Positions 16,950 to 26,044 of a DNA stretch of 46,160 nt are shown in pieces (the stretch's first letter is position 1; the number at the start of each line of letters is the position of its first letter). Source of the stretch: Clostridium algoriphilum (GTDB lineage: Bacteria > Bacillota > Clostridia > Clostridiales > Clostridiaceae); assembly GCF_020443705.1 (NCBI RefSeq), contig NZ_JAIZZK010000030.1, positions 1-46,160 on the forward strand. The letters are read 5' to 3'. The position numbers and the translations under genes were made by a program. The notes beneath the pieces were generated by a model. It saw only the letters and a list, made by a program, of their open reading frames with translations, ran no database searches and was not told where the DNA came from.

Positions 16950-17428
16950 TACAACGCCTTCCTTTCGAATATTCCTGATTTTCCACCACTTTTTCTGACA
17001 AGCATAATACCATTCATTACCATATCTCTATCAATTGCCTTACACATATCATATATAGTTAGTGCTGCAACAGATACTGCAGTAAGTGCTTCCATTTCAA
17101 TACCTGTCTTCCCTACAGTCCTTGTAGTTGCAGTTATTTCAATGTTATTATTCTCTAAGTCAATTTTAAAACTCATATCACAAGCAGATATCATTATAGG
17201 ATGACACATTGGTACTATCTGTGAAGTGCTTTTAGCACCCATAATTCCGCCTACCTGTGCTACAGATAATACGTCTCCTTTTGAAATAGACCCATTCTTT
17301 ATTTTTTCTAAAGTCTCTCTCTTCATTGATATTGATCCAACTGCTATAGCTTCACGAACCGAGTCTATTTTCTCAGATACATCTACCATTTTAGCTCTTC
17401 CTTGTTCATTTATGTGCGTAAGTTCCAT
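16949..17428 (-). CDS. moaC: Cyclic pyranopterin monophosphate synthase
   Basis: The 159-residue protein matches MoaC over its length: KMVDVSEK, AVGSISM, AKSTSQIVPMCHPI, and GKTGIEMEALTAVSVAALTIYDMCK. It converts the MoaA product to cyclic pyranopterin monophosphate, the second half of the first step in molybdopterin synthesis. AGGAGG precedes the ATG. It starts 3 nt after moaA ends and its stop overlaps the MOSC start, so the three are tightly coupled. Confidence 0.96.
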   Translation of the reverse strand: MELTHINEQGRAKMVDVSEKIDSVREAIAVGSISMKRETLEKIKNGSISKGDVLSVAQVGGIMGAKSTSQIVPMCHPIMISACDMSFKIDLENNNIEITATTRTVGKTGIEMEALTAVSVAALTIYDMCKAIDRDMVMNGIMLVRKSGGKSGIFERKAL

Positions 17429-17431
17429 CGT

Positions 17432-18391
17432 TTATCCTCCTATTTGGTACATCATCTTATCACTTCTACTGATTTCTTCTTCCTCAAGATGATGTTCAAG
17501 TGGTTTATCAAAAATTGCTTGTTTTAATGCATTGGTAAGCATCTCTTCATTATTTAGATATTTTTTAAGGTTTATTTCTTCTTTTGAATGGAGACAAGGC
17601 TTGATCATTCCTGTTGATGTAAGTCGTATCTTATTACAATCCACACAAAATTTACAACTTACCGGACTAATAAAGCCAATTTTTCCTTTCGCTCCATGAA
17701 GCTTATACAATTGTGCAGTGCTACTTTTTTCATTCTCTATTTGAGTTAACTCAGGATGTTCTTTTAACATCTCCATAAAACTTAATTTACTCTTATCATA
17801 GATCTTTATACCTTCACCTATAGGCATAAGTTCAATAAATCTTACTTCTACAGGAAGCTCGCGAGTTAAATTTAAAAAGTCCTCGAACTCTGTATCATTA
17901 AAGCCCTTCATTAATACAGTATTGATTTTTACTGGTTTTAACCCAAGTGTTAAGCATTTATCTATGCTTTCCATTACCTTATCTAAATTTCCTATCCTTG
18001 TTATCTTTTTAAACTTCGCATCGTCTAACGTATCAAGGCTAATATTAACTCTTTTAAGTCCAGCTTTTTTTAGATCACTTGCCATGTTTGAGAGTAAAAT
18101 ACCATTCGTAGTTATAGCAATATCATCTATTCCTTGTAGTTTTGATGTTTCATATATTAGTTTATCTATATCTTTCATAACAAGTGGTTCACCACCAGTG
18201 TACCTTACTTTATTTATACCTAATTTTTCTGCTACCTTTACTATTTTTAAGATTTCTTCAAAACGTAAGATATCCACATGATCTAAACTTTTTATGCCCT
18301 GCTCTGGCATGCAATATATACATCTTAAATTACACCTATCAGTTACTGATATTCTTAAATAATTGATGATTCTCCCATGACTATCTCTCAT
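17432..18391 (-). CDS. moaA: GTP 3',8-cyclase (radical SAM)
   Basis: The 319-residue protein carries the radical SAM cluster motif C20-x3-C24-x2-C27 (RCNLRCIYC), the SAM motif TGGEPL, and the C-terminal second cluster ([14 protein letters not shown] then KPCL). It ends in QIGG, the double-glycine tail needed for MoaA activity. It rearranges GTP into 3',8-cyclo-7,8-dihydro-GTP. AGGAG precedes the ATG. Its place between moaB and moaC matches other clostridial moa operons. Confidence 0.97.
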   Translation of the reverse strand: MRDSHGRIINYLRISVTDRCNLRCIYCMPEQGIKSLDHVDILRFEEILKIVKVAEKLGINKVRYTGGEPLVMKDIDKLIYETSKLQGIDDIAITTNGILLSNMASDLKKAGLKRVNISLDTLDDAKFKKITRIGNLDKVMESIDKCLTLGLKPVKINTVLMKGFNDTEFEDFLNLTRELPVEVRFIELMPIGEGIKIYDKSKLSFMEMLKEHPELTQIENEKSSTAQLYKLHGAKGKIGFISPVSCKFCVDCNKIRLTSTGMIKPCLHSKEEINLKKYLNNEEMLTNALKQAIFDKPLEHHLEEEEISRSDKMMYQIGG

Positions 18392-18421
18392 AAAACCGTC
18401 TCCTAAAGTTCAATTATTTTA

Positions 18422-18913
18422 CTATGTTCTAGCGCATTCACTGTCTTCACCTTTAAGTATGGCAATGCCGTGTGGAATTGCAGATATTATAAATTGAAGA
18501 TTTTCTACAGCACCTTTTGGGCTTCCTGGAAGATTAATAATCAATGTTTTTTTACGAATTCCTGCTATACTTCTTGAAAGCATAGCCATTGGCGTAATTT
18601 GAAGTGATTTCATTCTCATAGTTTCGCAAATACCAGGTACATATCTCTCAATTACATTTTGAGTCGCCTCAGGAGTAACATCTCTTTGTGAAAACCCAGT
18701 TCCTCCATTAGTCAAAACTAAATCTACCTTAAGCTCATCACATAAATAAATTAATTCTTTTTCTATTCCCTGTTTTTCGTCTGATATCATTTTGTAGAAG
18801 GTTATAATAAAACCTTTTCCTTCTAATTCCTTCCTTAATGCAGGACCAGTCCCATCAATTCTTTCCCCTCGAATACCTTTATCACTCATGGTTAATATTG
18901 CAGTTTTTATCAT
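18422..18913 (-). CDS. moaB: Molybdopterin adenylyltransferase (MogA/MoaB family)
   Basis: The 163-residue protein has the MogA/MoaB fold motifs LTMSDKG, LVLTNGGTGFSQRDVTPEAT and LIINLPGSPKGAVENL. The family adenylates molybdopterin before molybdate insertion. The ATG at 18913 has AAGGAG 8 nt upstream; ATG/GTG codons at 18919 and 18922 are too close to that site. It is the first gene of the moa operon. Confidence 0.93.
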   Translation of the reverse strand: MIKTAILTMSDKGIRGERIDGTGPALRKELEGKGFIITFYKMISDEKQGIEKELIYLCDELKVDLVLTNGGTGFSQRDVTPEATQNVIERYVPGICETMRMKSLQITPMAMLSRSIAGIRKKTLIINLPGSPKGAVENLQFIISAIPHGIAILKGEDSECART

Positions 18914-19017
18914 ATTCATCACTCCTTTTTAAAGAATTTTCTGAATTATAATTTTATATGTAATACTTTATCCCCATTATATTTATTCATCCTATCACTT
19001 TAATATTATTGTATATA

Positions 19018-19143
19018 TATGAAACTAATCATTCGTTTTTTTAAATAAAAGATAAATTTTATCCCAATTCTTTATTAATATTTTCATCTTATAACACTAT
19101 TATTTTATCATATTTTTTATTAATACGCTATGAGACTAATCAC
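19018..19143. repeat. Pair of 15-nt direct repeats upstream of moaB and xdhC-like gene
   Basis: TATGAAACTAATCAT (19018-19032) recurs as TATGAGACTAATCAC (19129-19143), 13 of 15 matching, in the 430-bp divergent gap between the moa operon and the XdhC-like gene. The gap is otherwise AT-rich; weak promoter-like boxes face both ways, but I see no moco-type riboswitch hairpin. Confidence 0.4.
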
Positions 19144-19343
19144 GTTAAATCTGTAAAATAAGTAGTGAAAAAGTCATTCACATTTATAATTAGAACCATC
19201 ATTCCTTACTTCTAATCAACTCCACCTGTAATCTCATTATTTTTATTTTATATCTGTCTTTTTTGTTTAAAACATTTAAAATTATTGATACAATTAGTAT
19301 TATAGGAATAATTGAATATAAATGAATTAGGAGGAATAAACAA

Positions 19344-20426
19344 ATGAATGTAGAAACCTATAAAAATTTGCTAAGCGAGGTTGGCACAGGTAATAATTGC
19401 GTTATGATTACAATGTTAAACAAAACAAGCAATGATAATAAGCCAGCCCAAAATAAAACTCTTTATACTGAAAATAGTCTAAGCGAGCATAATTGCACAT
19501 CTGATTTAGATAAACTACTTTATAAACACTCAAAACATGCTTTAGAAACCGGGAATCTTCAATTTGTTAAAGCATCTGAAAATGAGACATATTTAATTGA
19601 ACCATATTTTCCTGAACCACGATTAATAATTTTAGGTGGCGGACATATTGCTAAGCCCTTAGCTGAATTTGCCTCAAAGGCAGGGTTTTCAGTTACAGTT
19701 ATAGATGACAGACCGTCCTTTGCGAATCATGAGCGATTTCCTACTGCGCAGAAAGTAATTTGCGAGAGTTTCGATCACTGTTTCGACTTTATTAATTTAA
19801 ATATGTCCGCTTATGTTGTTATTGTAACTCGAGGTCACAGGCATGATATGGACTGCCTTAGACAAGTTTTAAAACATAATACTGCATATGTTGGAATGAT
19901 AGGTTCAAAACGCCGTGTCAAAAGTGTTATGGAGCAAATGCTAAGCGAAGGTTATCCTAAGGAGAAGTTAAATGGAGTCAATGCACCTATAGGTCTCAAG
20001 ATAGGCGCAGTAACACCGGACGAAATAGCCTTTTCTATTATATCGCAGTTGATTCAATATAGAAGGCTCGGCGATATAAGCACTTCTGTTACTAATCCTA
20101 TAAAAGCTAATTTGCCTGAATTTGATTCGGATGTTTTAATTGAGTTGTGCAAAGAAGAAAATTCTCCAGGAGCAATGATTACAATTATTTCTACTAAAGG
20201 CTCAGTTCCAAGAAATGCTGGAGCTAAAATGCTTGTATGGCCCTTTGGTAAACTCTTAGGGAGTATCGGCGGAGGGTGTAGTGAAGGCGAGATAATTAAT
20301 ACCGCCCGTGATTTAATTAAAGATGGTGGATATAAGCTTCAAAGCATCGACATGACTGGTATCATCGCAGAAGATGAAGGCATGGTATGTGGCGGAGTTA
20401 TGGATGTAATAATAGAGACTTTTTGA
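19344..20426 (+). CDS. XdhC/CoxI-family molybdenum enzyme maturation protein
   Basis: The 360-residue protein has a short N-terminal part, a Rossmann domain (about 92-240; LIILGGGHIAKPLAEFA, VIDDRPSFAN, RGHRHD, GMIGSKRR) and a C-terminal CoxI/XdhC domain (about 265-360; SPGAMITIISTKGSVPRNAG, GSIGGGCSEGEI, CGGVMDV). XdhC proteins bind and deliver sulfurated molybdenum cofactor to hydroxylases. Usual XdhC proteins place the CoxI domain first, so the order here is reversed. AGGAGG precedes the ATG. It is on the opposite strand from the Mop operon and shares a terminator with it, which supports maturation of that enzyme. Confidence 0.88.
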   Translation: MNVETYKNLLSEVGTGNNCVMITMLNKTSNDNKPAQNKTLYTENSLSEHNCTSDLDKLLYKHSKHALETGNLQFVKASENETYLIEPYFPEPRLIILGGGHIAKPLAEFASKAGFSVTVIDDRPSFANHERFPTAQKVICESFDHCFDFINLNMSAYVVIVTRGHRHDMDCLRQVLKHNTAYVGMIGSKRRVKSVMEQMLSEGYPKEKLNGVNAPIGLKIGAVTPDEIAFSIISQLIQYRRLGDISTSVTNPIKANLPEFDSDVLIELCKEENSPGAMITIISTKGSVPRNAGAKMLVWPFGKLLGSIGGGCSEGEIINTARDLIKDGGYKLQSIDMTGIIAEDEGMVCGGVMDVIIETF

Positions 20427-20470
20427 GAATATAATCCAGGATAATTCGTTAATTACCCTGGATTATATTC
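20427..20470. terminator. Bidirectional hairpin between convergent genes
   Basis: A perfect 14-bp stem (GAATATAATCCAGG, 20427-20440, with 20457-20470) starts right after the plus-strand stop codon and touches the minus-strand stop. T-tails are modest on both sides. Confidence 0.8.
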
Positions 20471-21795
20471 TAATTTAAACGGCATAATTTTCGTTTCATC
20501 ATTCCATTACTAATTTCAATATTATTAAGTATACCACTAAATTCTATAGATATATTATTGCTTTCTATTAATAATCCTAAGTGCTTATCCTGCTTAATGC
20601 AATTTTCAATGTCACTAAGTGTTACAGGAATTTGGGGATTTACGAGTTTTACACTTAAACTAATTACTACTTTTTCTCCATTACTAATGCTAGCTCTGTA
20701 ATCAAGCACATTATCAATCTTAAACATAACCTCATCTATCATTCCGATGCCAATATGCTGCCCATCACTCAATTTTATATATTCACTCACTCTTCCTTTT
20801 ACATAATCCATTCTTTTAAATGCATTACTACAAGAGCACTTCTTAGGTAAAAACCTAGCTATATCACCAGTTCTGTACCTTATAAGTGGCATTGCTTCTC
20901 TCCTAAACGTTGTAATTACAACTTCTCCATAGGTACCTTCAGGAACATTTAGCCTTGTTATTGGATCAATAATTTCAGTATACAAATCCACTTCTCTCAT
21001 ATGATAGCCATTAAGAGCATTACATTCCACTCCACCGCCATATCCCATTTCTGTCATCCCATAATGAGAATAAACATGGCAGCTAAACGCACTACTCACG
21101 GCACTACATAAGGATCTAGGCACATAGTCTGCGCTCAAAAGAACACTTTTCAATTTTAAATCTTTATACTTAACATTAGTTTTTTTAAGTTTAGCAAGAT
21201 AAAACACCTGAATTGGTAATCCTACTATACAATCAATGTTTTTTAAGTGTATAGCTTCTAGCGCATCCCAAACATTAAATACAGGCCCATATATAATTCC
21301 TTCACAGCCAGCATTATTGATACCTTCCATTAAAAGCTTACCTATACTAAAGGGACTTTTCCCTGGCATTAATATAAGTACTCTTTGACCCGGTTTTATA
21401 AGATTTAGCATTCCATATGTAAAAAATTCTATTGTAGCTTTAAGATCAGCCTCAGTAAAAAAAATTCGTTTTGGATTTCCCATAGTTCCTGAAGACATCG
21501 TTGTTACTATCCTTGAAATTTTATCAAGTGATGTACACAAGAAGCTATTTGGGTTCTTAACTAAATCCTCTGAGGAAGTAAAAGGTATTTTTTTAAAATC
21601 TACAAATTTTTTAATATCACCACTTGAGAAGTTTTTTAATGTTTCTCCATAAAACTTGCTCCTCTTTGCGATATTTATAGCATTCTTAATTTCTCCTATC
21701 TGATATGCTTTTAACCCTTCCTCAGATAATTTGTCATCACCAGTTTTCATAAAAACCCTATTCTCTATCCATTTTTCATATAAAGTTCTACTCAT
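20470..21795 (-). CDS. AMP-forming CoA ligase-like protein (PaaK/DVU_1553 type)
   Basis: The 441-residue protein belongs to the phenylacetate-CoA ligase/F390 synthetase branch of adenylating enzymes: TMSSGTMGNPKRIFFT (phosphate loop), SHYGMTEMGYGGG (adenylate motif) and IRYRTGDIA. It probably activates a carboxylate as acyl-AMP and then acyl-CoA or another adduct; the substrate is unknown. The ATG at 21795 has GGAG 8 nt upstream. It is the last gene of the Mop operon, 13 nt after the phosphatase. A carboxylate ligase next to an aldehyde oxidoreductase could activate the acid product, but a role in cofactor work cannot be excluded. Confidence 0.85.
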   Translation of the reverse strand: MSRTLYEKWIENRVFMKTGDDKLSEEGLKAYQIGEIKNAINIAKRSKFYGETLKNFSSGDIKKFVDFKKIPFTSSEDLVKNPNSFLCTSLDKISRIVTTMSSGTMGNPKRIFFTEADLKATIEFFTYGMLNLIKPGQRVLILMPGKSPFSIGKLLMEGINNAGCEGIIYGPVFNVWDALEAIHLKNIDCIVGLPIQVFYLAKLKKTNVKYKDLKLKSVLLSADYVPRSLCSAVSSAFSCHVYSHYGMTEMGYGGGVECNALNGYHMREVDLYTEIIDPITRLNVPEGTYGEVVITTFRREAMPLIRYRTGDIARFLPKKCSCSNAFKRMDYVKGRVSEYIKLSDGQHIGIGMIDEVMFKIDNVLDYRASISNGEKVVISLSVKLVNPQIPVTLSDIENCIKQDKHLGLLIESNNISIEFSGILNNIEISNGMMKRKLCRLN

Positions 21796-21808
21796 ATAAC
21801 ACACTCCA

Positions 21809-22411
21809 TTAGTATAAAGTCTTGAGATTAATACTTTCTATATAAATATTTGATCCTTCACAGATTAAAGTATTAATACATCCATAATCTTGCTTTATAC
21901 TAAAAATATCTTTTAACTCTAACTTTAAGTAAATACAAAGTAATGATCTTATAAAACCTGCATGGCTACAAATAACAACATTGCCCTTTGTGTTTTCAAT
22001 TATATTATTAAAAGTCTTTATTGCTCTTTTCTGACATTCTCTTAAAGATTCACCATTAAGAGGAATAAAATCTGCTATATTTAACCCACGTCTTTTATAC
22101 ACTTCTGGGTATTTGATTTTTACTTCTTTAAAAGTTAATCCATCTAGATATCCCATATTTATTTCTCTCAAATCTTCTAAAAAAGTTACTTCTCGGTCTG
22201 AAAACGCTATATTAACAGTATCCCTGCACCTAATAAGATCACTACTAAAGATTTTGTTGATTATTATTTCACTAGCTTTGAATATACAAGCTAATTGCTT
22301 GGCATCATTTGTACCCTTTTCAGAAAGTTTGCAATCTGTATGTCCTAAATACCTTTTTACCCTACCATATTCAGTTTCTCCATGCCTTAAGAGATATATT
22401 TTCCTTTTCAA
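21809..22411 (-). CDS. Histidine phosphatase family protein
   Basis: The 200-residue protein has the phosphohistidine motif LLRHGETEYG (H10), GESLRECQKR and the second histidine in VVICSHAGFIRS, as in CobC/alpha-ribazole phosphatase and phosphoglycerate mutase-like enzymes. The start is TTG, overlapping the stop of the upstream nucleotidyltransferase gene (TTGA), with AAGAAGAT as a weak ribosome site. Coupling to a nucleotidyltransferase suggests that it removes phosphate from a nucleotide-linked intermediate. That is inference. Confidence 0.85.
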   Translation of the reverse strand: MKRKIYLLRHGETEYGRVKRYLGHTDCKLSEKGTNDAKQLACIFKASEIIINKIFSSDLIRCRDTVNIAFSDREVTFLEDLREINMGYLDGLTFKEVKIKYPEVYKRRGLNIADFIPLNGESLRECQKRAIKTFNNIIENTKGNVVICSHAGFIRSLLCIYLKLELKDIFSIKQDYGCINTLICEGSNIYIESINLKTLY

Positions 22412-23532
22412 ATCTTCTTACTAAGGGTTTCTAAGTGTCTTCCTAACCTATTCTCAACTTTTTCCTTTATAATTTTTGCGTCCAAATATTTTTCATATAT
22501 TTTTTCAGTAATATCTGATATATCTTCATATCTAGCAAAAGCATCATAAAACCTTTCCTCTAAAGTGACTAGCGTTTTCCCTTTAATAAGCTTGTCACAA
22601 AGGTAAACTATTTCTTTCTCACCTATTTCATGTTCAGTTTTTAATTTCATATGTTCATGAATAATTTCCATAAGGCATCCATATCCAAATCCTTCAACTA
22701 TTTTTGCCCCTTGCTCTGCATGATTTTTGGCTCCCTTGGCTACATCATGGAGTAATGCCCCTGAATAAATATAATTCACATTTAAATTATATCCTTTTTC
22801 ATTAAGCATAATTGACACTCGCTTAGCAAATTCAGCTACACTCTTCATATGTTCTATTGCCTCATGCTTAACATTACATAGCCTTAATATTTCCATACAT
22901 TCCTGTAAATCTGGGAAAGGATAAACCGAAATATGCTCCAAAAGAGCATTAAAATCTTCTTTAGTATCCATATCAAGTAGGATGCCTCTGTCAGTAACTA
23001 TCTCACAATACCACTGCTTTTTATGCTGATTCAGCAGTTCCCTTAATCCGCCTTCAGGATAGCTCCCTAATATTTCTTGTGCTAATGAATATGGTACTAA
23101 TGTAGGGTGACCTTTTACCTTAGCGAATATAGGATATAAAATGCCTCCTTTAATTTTCTCATAACTTTGCATCATTTTTTTTACAGTGCACTCTCGTACC
23201 GAAGGAATATCTACAGGTAATATAAAGAAAGCATCTGTTTCCTTTGAAAGTGCTTCTACTCCAACTGTTATTGATGAGTACATACCTTCACTATATTTAT
23301 CATTGATTACAACTTTTATATCATTGGAATTAATTTTAATATCCTCTAATTCCTTTTTTATATGCTCATTTAAATAGCCTGTGACCACGATAATATTACT
23401 TATTTCACAGTTTTTGAAAAGTTCTATACATCTTTGAATTGGGGTTTTTCCGGCTAAATTAATTATTGGCTTAAAGCTTCCCATCCTCGTAGAATACCCT
23501 GCTGCAAGTATTATAGCAGAATAATTTTTCAT
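22408..23532 (-). CDS. MobA/MocA-like nucleotidyltransferase fused to HD domain (DVU_1551 type)
   Basis: Residues 1-195 match MobA/MocA nucleotidyltransferases: AAGYSTRMGSFKP, FFILPVDIPSV, GHPTLVPYS and LDMDTKEDF. Residues about 215-340 form an HD phosphohydrolase domain (H in HMKSVAEFA, the HD pair in LLHDVAKG, H in NHAEQGA). MocA adds CTP to molybdopterin to give the cytosine dinucleotide used by Mop-type oxidoreductases, so this is the likely cofactor-finishing enzyme. The attached HD domain may hydrolyse a nucleotide by-product. AGAGGA precedes the ATG. The gene is 16 nt after the radical SAM gene. Confidence 0.88.
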   Translation of the reverse strand: MKNYSAIILAAGYSTRMGSFKPIINLAGKTPIQRCIELFKNCEISNIIVVTGYLNEHIKKELEDIKINSNDIKVVINDKYSEGMYSSITVGVEALSKETDAFFILPVDIPSVRECTVKKMMQSYEKIKGGILYPIFAKVKGHPTLVPYSLAQEILGSYPEGGLRELLNQHKKQWYCEIVTDRGILLDMDTKEDFNALLEHISVYPFPDLQECMEILRLCNVKHEAIEHMKSVAEFAKRVSIMLNEKGYNLNVNYIYSGALLHDVAKGAKNHAEQGAKIVEGFGYGCLMEIIHEHMKLKTEHEIGEKEIVYLCDKLIKGKTLVTLEERFYDAFARYEDISDITEKIYEKYLDAKIIKEKVENRLGRHLETLSKKI

Positions 23533-23548
23533 TTCATCCTCTCGCTTC

Positions 23549-24862
23549 CTATCTATATAATTTTTTTTGATTTAAGGTAGTAATGTTGTACGCACAAAAT
23601 GGAATTAAATTACCCTTTTTACTCACAACATGAATGCAGCAGTCTTTTAACCTCTCTGTATCTACATTCCAAACATCTTGAAATGCCATACCTGATATAC
23701 TAAAAAATCCTTTTTTAATTTTTTGATTTAATTCTTCAAATGAATTTTTCTTCGGTACGTATTTATTTATTTTCACTCCTGACCAATTTCTCTCAACAAA
23801 TCTTTTTGATTTTTTTGACCCTTCTATACCATTTTCTTCGCCGCAACAATTATTTTTTCTACTTACAGTAATAAGTTTTCCATCTACTGATATATAATTG
23901 GCATGAAAAGAACAATATGCATTTTCACAACCCGAGGGAGCAAAATCTAAAATTTTAATTTTATAATTACTCTGCGAAGCTATTTTAGATATAACTTCCG
24001 GAAGTGTAATTCTATCTTTATCTTCAGGTAACTTAGGGATTCTTCCAAAATAACTTACTGGTTGAAAATGCACTCCTCTAACAGTTGGCGTGTTTTTCAG
24101 TCCAAATTCTATGATATCCCAAAGAATGTCATCATTTATATTCGGCACTACAGTGCATACGAGAATTACACCAATCCCTAATTTAGCGCTATTTTCTATA
24201 ATCTTCAGCTTATCTTGCAATATATTTGAATCATGAAGCTTAGTTTTTTCAGTTCCAGTTAAATCATTAAATTGCAAAAATATAGATTTTAGTCCTGCTT
24301 CTTTTAATCTTTCATAATAATTATAATTTTTAAGATTAATACCATTTGTGTTTAATTGGATAAATTTAAATCCCATATTTGAAGCCATCGAAATAATCTC
24401 ATGAAGATCTTCCCTCATGGTAGGTTCTCCCCCGGAAATCTGAAGATTATATGGTCCACCCGCTTCAATAATCCTTTTATACCACATCTCGATAGTTTTC
24501 ATATCTGGATCTATTTCATTACCATGCGCATCCGCGAAACAAAATTCACAGTTCATGTTGCATCTTGATGTTACTTCAATGAGTACAGTACAAGTATGTT
24601 GACGATGCTCATGGCATAGCCCACAGTCGTGAGGGCAACCTTTTAAAACCTTTGTATAAGGTACCTTTGGATAAGCTGGGCTTTTAGGACGTGTCCAAGA
24701 TTCATAATCAGGCTCACCCCTCCATATAACAGTCTTAAAGAAGCCATGTTCTTCACACTCCTTAGTTAAATATAATTCACCACATTGTTTTACAACACTT
24801 GCATTAACTATTTTTAAACACACTGGACATATACTTTGCGTTTCTTTTATTACTTCATTCAC
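23549..24862 (-). CDS. Radical SAM protein of the Mop cluster (TrsS-like, Cys form)
   Basis: The 437-residue protein has an N-terminal zinc-ribbon-like pair (CPVC, C27 and C36), a second Cys group (GCPHDCGLC at 76-83), the radical SAM motif C101-x3-C105-x2-C108 and the SAM loop SGGEPTMRED. It resembles MoaA-like or archaeal lipid-type radical SAM enzymes. The C-terminus carries PFCAYNIT (C423), a position that I recall being selenocysteine in some relatives named TrsS; here it is a plain TGT cysteine codon. The start is GTG with GAGAGGG upstream. Its substrate is unknown. The operon places it with a methyltransferase and zinc-ribbon protein. Confidence 0.85.
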   Translation of the reverse strand: MNEVIKETQSICPVCLKIVNASVVKQCGELYLTKECEEHGFFKTVIWRGEPDYESWTRPKSPAYPKVPYTKVLKGCPHDCGLCHEHRQHTCTVLIEVTSRCNMNCEFCFADAHGNEIDPDMKTIEMWYKRIIEAGGPYNLQISGGEPTMREDLHEIISMASNMGFKFIQLNTNGINLKNYNYYERLKEAGLKSIFLQFNDLTGTEKTKLHDSNILQDKLKIIENSAKLGIGVILVCTVVPNINDDILWDIIEFGLKNTPTVRGVHFQPVSYFGRIPKLPEDKDRITLPEVISKIASQSNYKIKILDFAPSGCENAYCSFHANYISVDGKLITVSRKNNCCGEENGIEGSKKSKRFVERNWSGVKINKYVPKKNSFEELNQKIKKGFFSISGMAFQDVWNVDTERLKDCCIHVVSKKGNLIPFCAYNITTLNQKKLYR

Positions 24863-24875
24863 TTTAATTGCCCTC

Positions 24876-25316
24876 TCATTCTATATAACTATACTCTTTT
24901 AAGAGTTCATTGATTTTATTGTAAGATTTTTGAATCGCATTGCCGCACTTTATAGGATAACCTTCATTGTTCTCCATGTCATTAAGTACATCTACAGTTA
25001 TCATATCAACACATTCGCTGCTTTCAAATTCTTCTTCAAACCACTGTACATATTTTTGAATCATCTTTTTCAAATTATCATCTCGAGTTTCAGTATCTAT
25101 ACCTTTACCTGCATAAATCCCAAATAAACATACGCCTCCAGTAACAATGCCACAGGTCTTTCCGGTATTACCCATACCTGCGCAAAATCCCGCCATAGCC
25201 TTTACAAGGCTCACATTTTCCATTTCATTCTTTTCAAGATACATAATTATAAGTATTTGACTACAACAATATCCTAAGCTTGCTAGTTTAAACATCCTAA
25301 ATGCATCTGCAGCCAT
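24876..25316 (-). CDS. C-GCAxxG-C-C family protein (DVU_1555 type)
   Basis: The 146-residue protein belongs to the C_GCAxxG_C_C redox family. Conserved cysteines appear in GYCCSQ, GFCAGMGNTGKTCG, GGVCLFG and SSECVDM. The family is thought to bind an iron-sulfur cluster or other redox cofactor. The ATG at 25316 is chosen because GGGAGG lies 7 nt upstream; an in-frame GTG at 25331 overlaps that site. It starts 14 nt after the methyltransferase stop. A soluble electron carrier or cofactor carrier role in the cluster is inference. Confidence 0.85.
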   Translation of the reverse strand: MAADAFRMFKLASLGYCCSQILIIMYLEKNEMENVSLVKAMAGFCAGMGNTGKTCGIVTGGVCLFGIYAGKGIDTETRDDNLKKMIQKYVQWFEEEFESSECVDMITVDVLNDMENNEGYPIKCGNAIQKSYNKINELLKEYSYIE

Positions 25317-25330
25317 TATAATACCTCCCA

Positions 25331-26044
25331 CTATTTTTTTCGAGCAATAAGTAAAAAATATCCTGGTTTACAAAGCGTAAGTTTTTGTTGAAAATCACCA
25401 CAACTACTACAAGTTGCTATTTTCCAAAATGTTGCCATTGAACCATATTTAAATATTATTTCCACCATAAGTTGCCTCAATAAATCTGTCCAATCCTCAA
25501 TACATATTATTTCAAAACCAGAACTTACAATTGCATCCTTCAAAACATCTATATTAAAAAGTCCCCTCATACAACTATTAATATCATGTTTTTGCACTTC
25601 TTCAAGATATTCTGGTCTTCTTGCATAAACATCTGAAATAATAAAATATCCTTTATCTTGTAGAACTCTATGACTTTCCATTATGGTCTTTTCAAAGTCA
25701 TCCATAAGGGACATAGTACACTCAGCCATAACCCCCTTAAAGAATCCGTTTTTATGTGGTAATTTTTCACCGCATCCAAAATCTATATTATGATTACCAT
25801 ATTTCTTTTCACCTAATTCAAGTAACTTTATGGAAGGATCAACTCCAAACGAATCTAAATTATATAGACTTTTAAGTCGTTCTACTGTTGCTCCCATGCC
25901 ACAACCAACATCTAAAATTTTATTTTCATCCTCAAATTCACATAACTTAATAGCTCTATCAGTAAGAAAAACTCCACCTGGCCTTAGAGTGTCCCCTGTG
26001 ACTCTAATCATATCTTCATTCTCAAAAACTGAGCAGCCCTTCAT
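25331..26044 (-). CDS. SAM-dependent methyltransferase (DVU_1556/TrsM type)
   Basis: The 237-residue protein has the class I motif ILDVGCGMGATVERL, the acidic residue in FGVDPSIKLL and the later motif FKGVMAECTMSLMDD, as in UbiE/COQ5-type methyltransferases. A C-terminal CSSCGDFQQK adds two cysteines not typical of the fold. Its start overlaps the zinc-ribbon gene stop (ATGA), and GGAGG is inside that gene. Co-transcription with the radical SAM protein suggests that both modify the same small molecule or protein. Confidence 0.88.
   Translation of the reverse strand: MKGCSVFENEDMIRVTGDTLRPGGVFLTDRAIKLCEFEDENKILDVGCGMGATVERLKSLYNLDSFGVDPSIKLLELGEKKYGNHNIDFGCGEKLPHKNGFFKGVMAECTMSLMDDFEKTIMESHRVLQDKGYFIISDVYARRPEYLEEVQKHDINSCMRGLFNIDVLKDAIVSSGFEIICIEDWTDLLRQLMVEIIFKYGSMATFWKIATCSSCGDFQQKLTLCKPGYFLLIARKK

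Noticed and set aside
23549-24862. Selenocysteine codon in the radical SAM gene
   Set aside because: The frame contains no in-frame TGA; position 423 is TGT (Cys).
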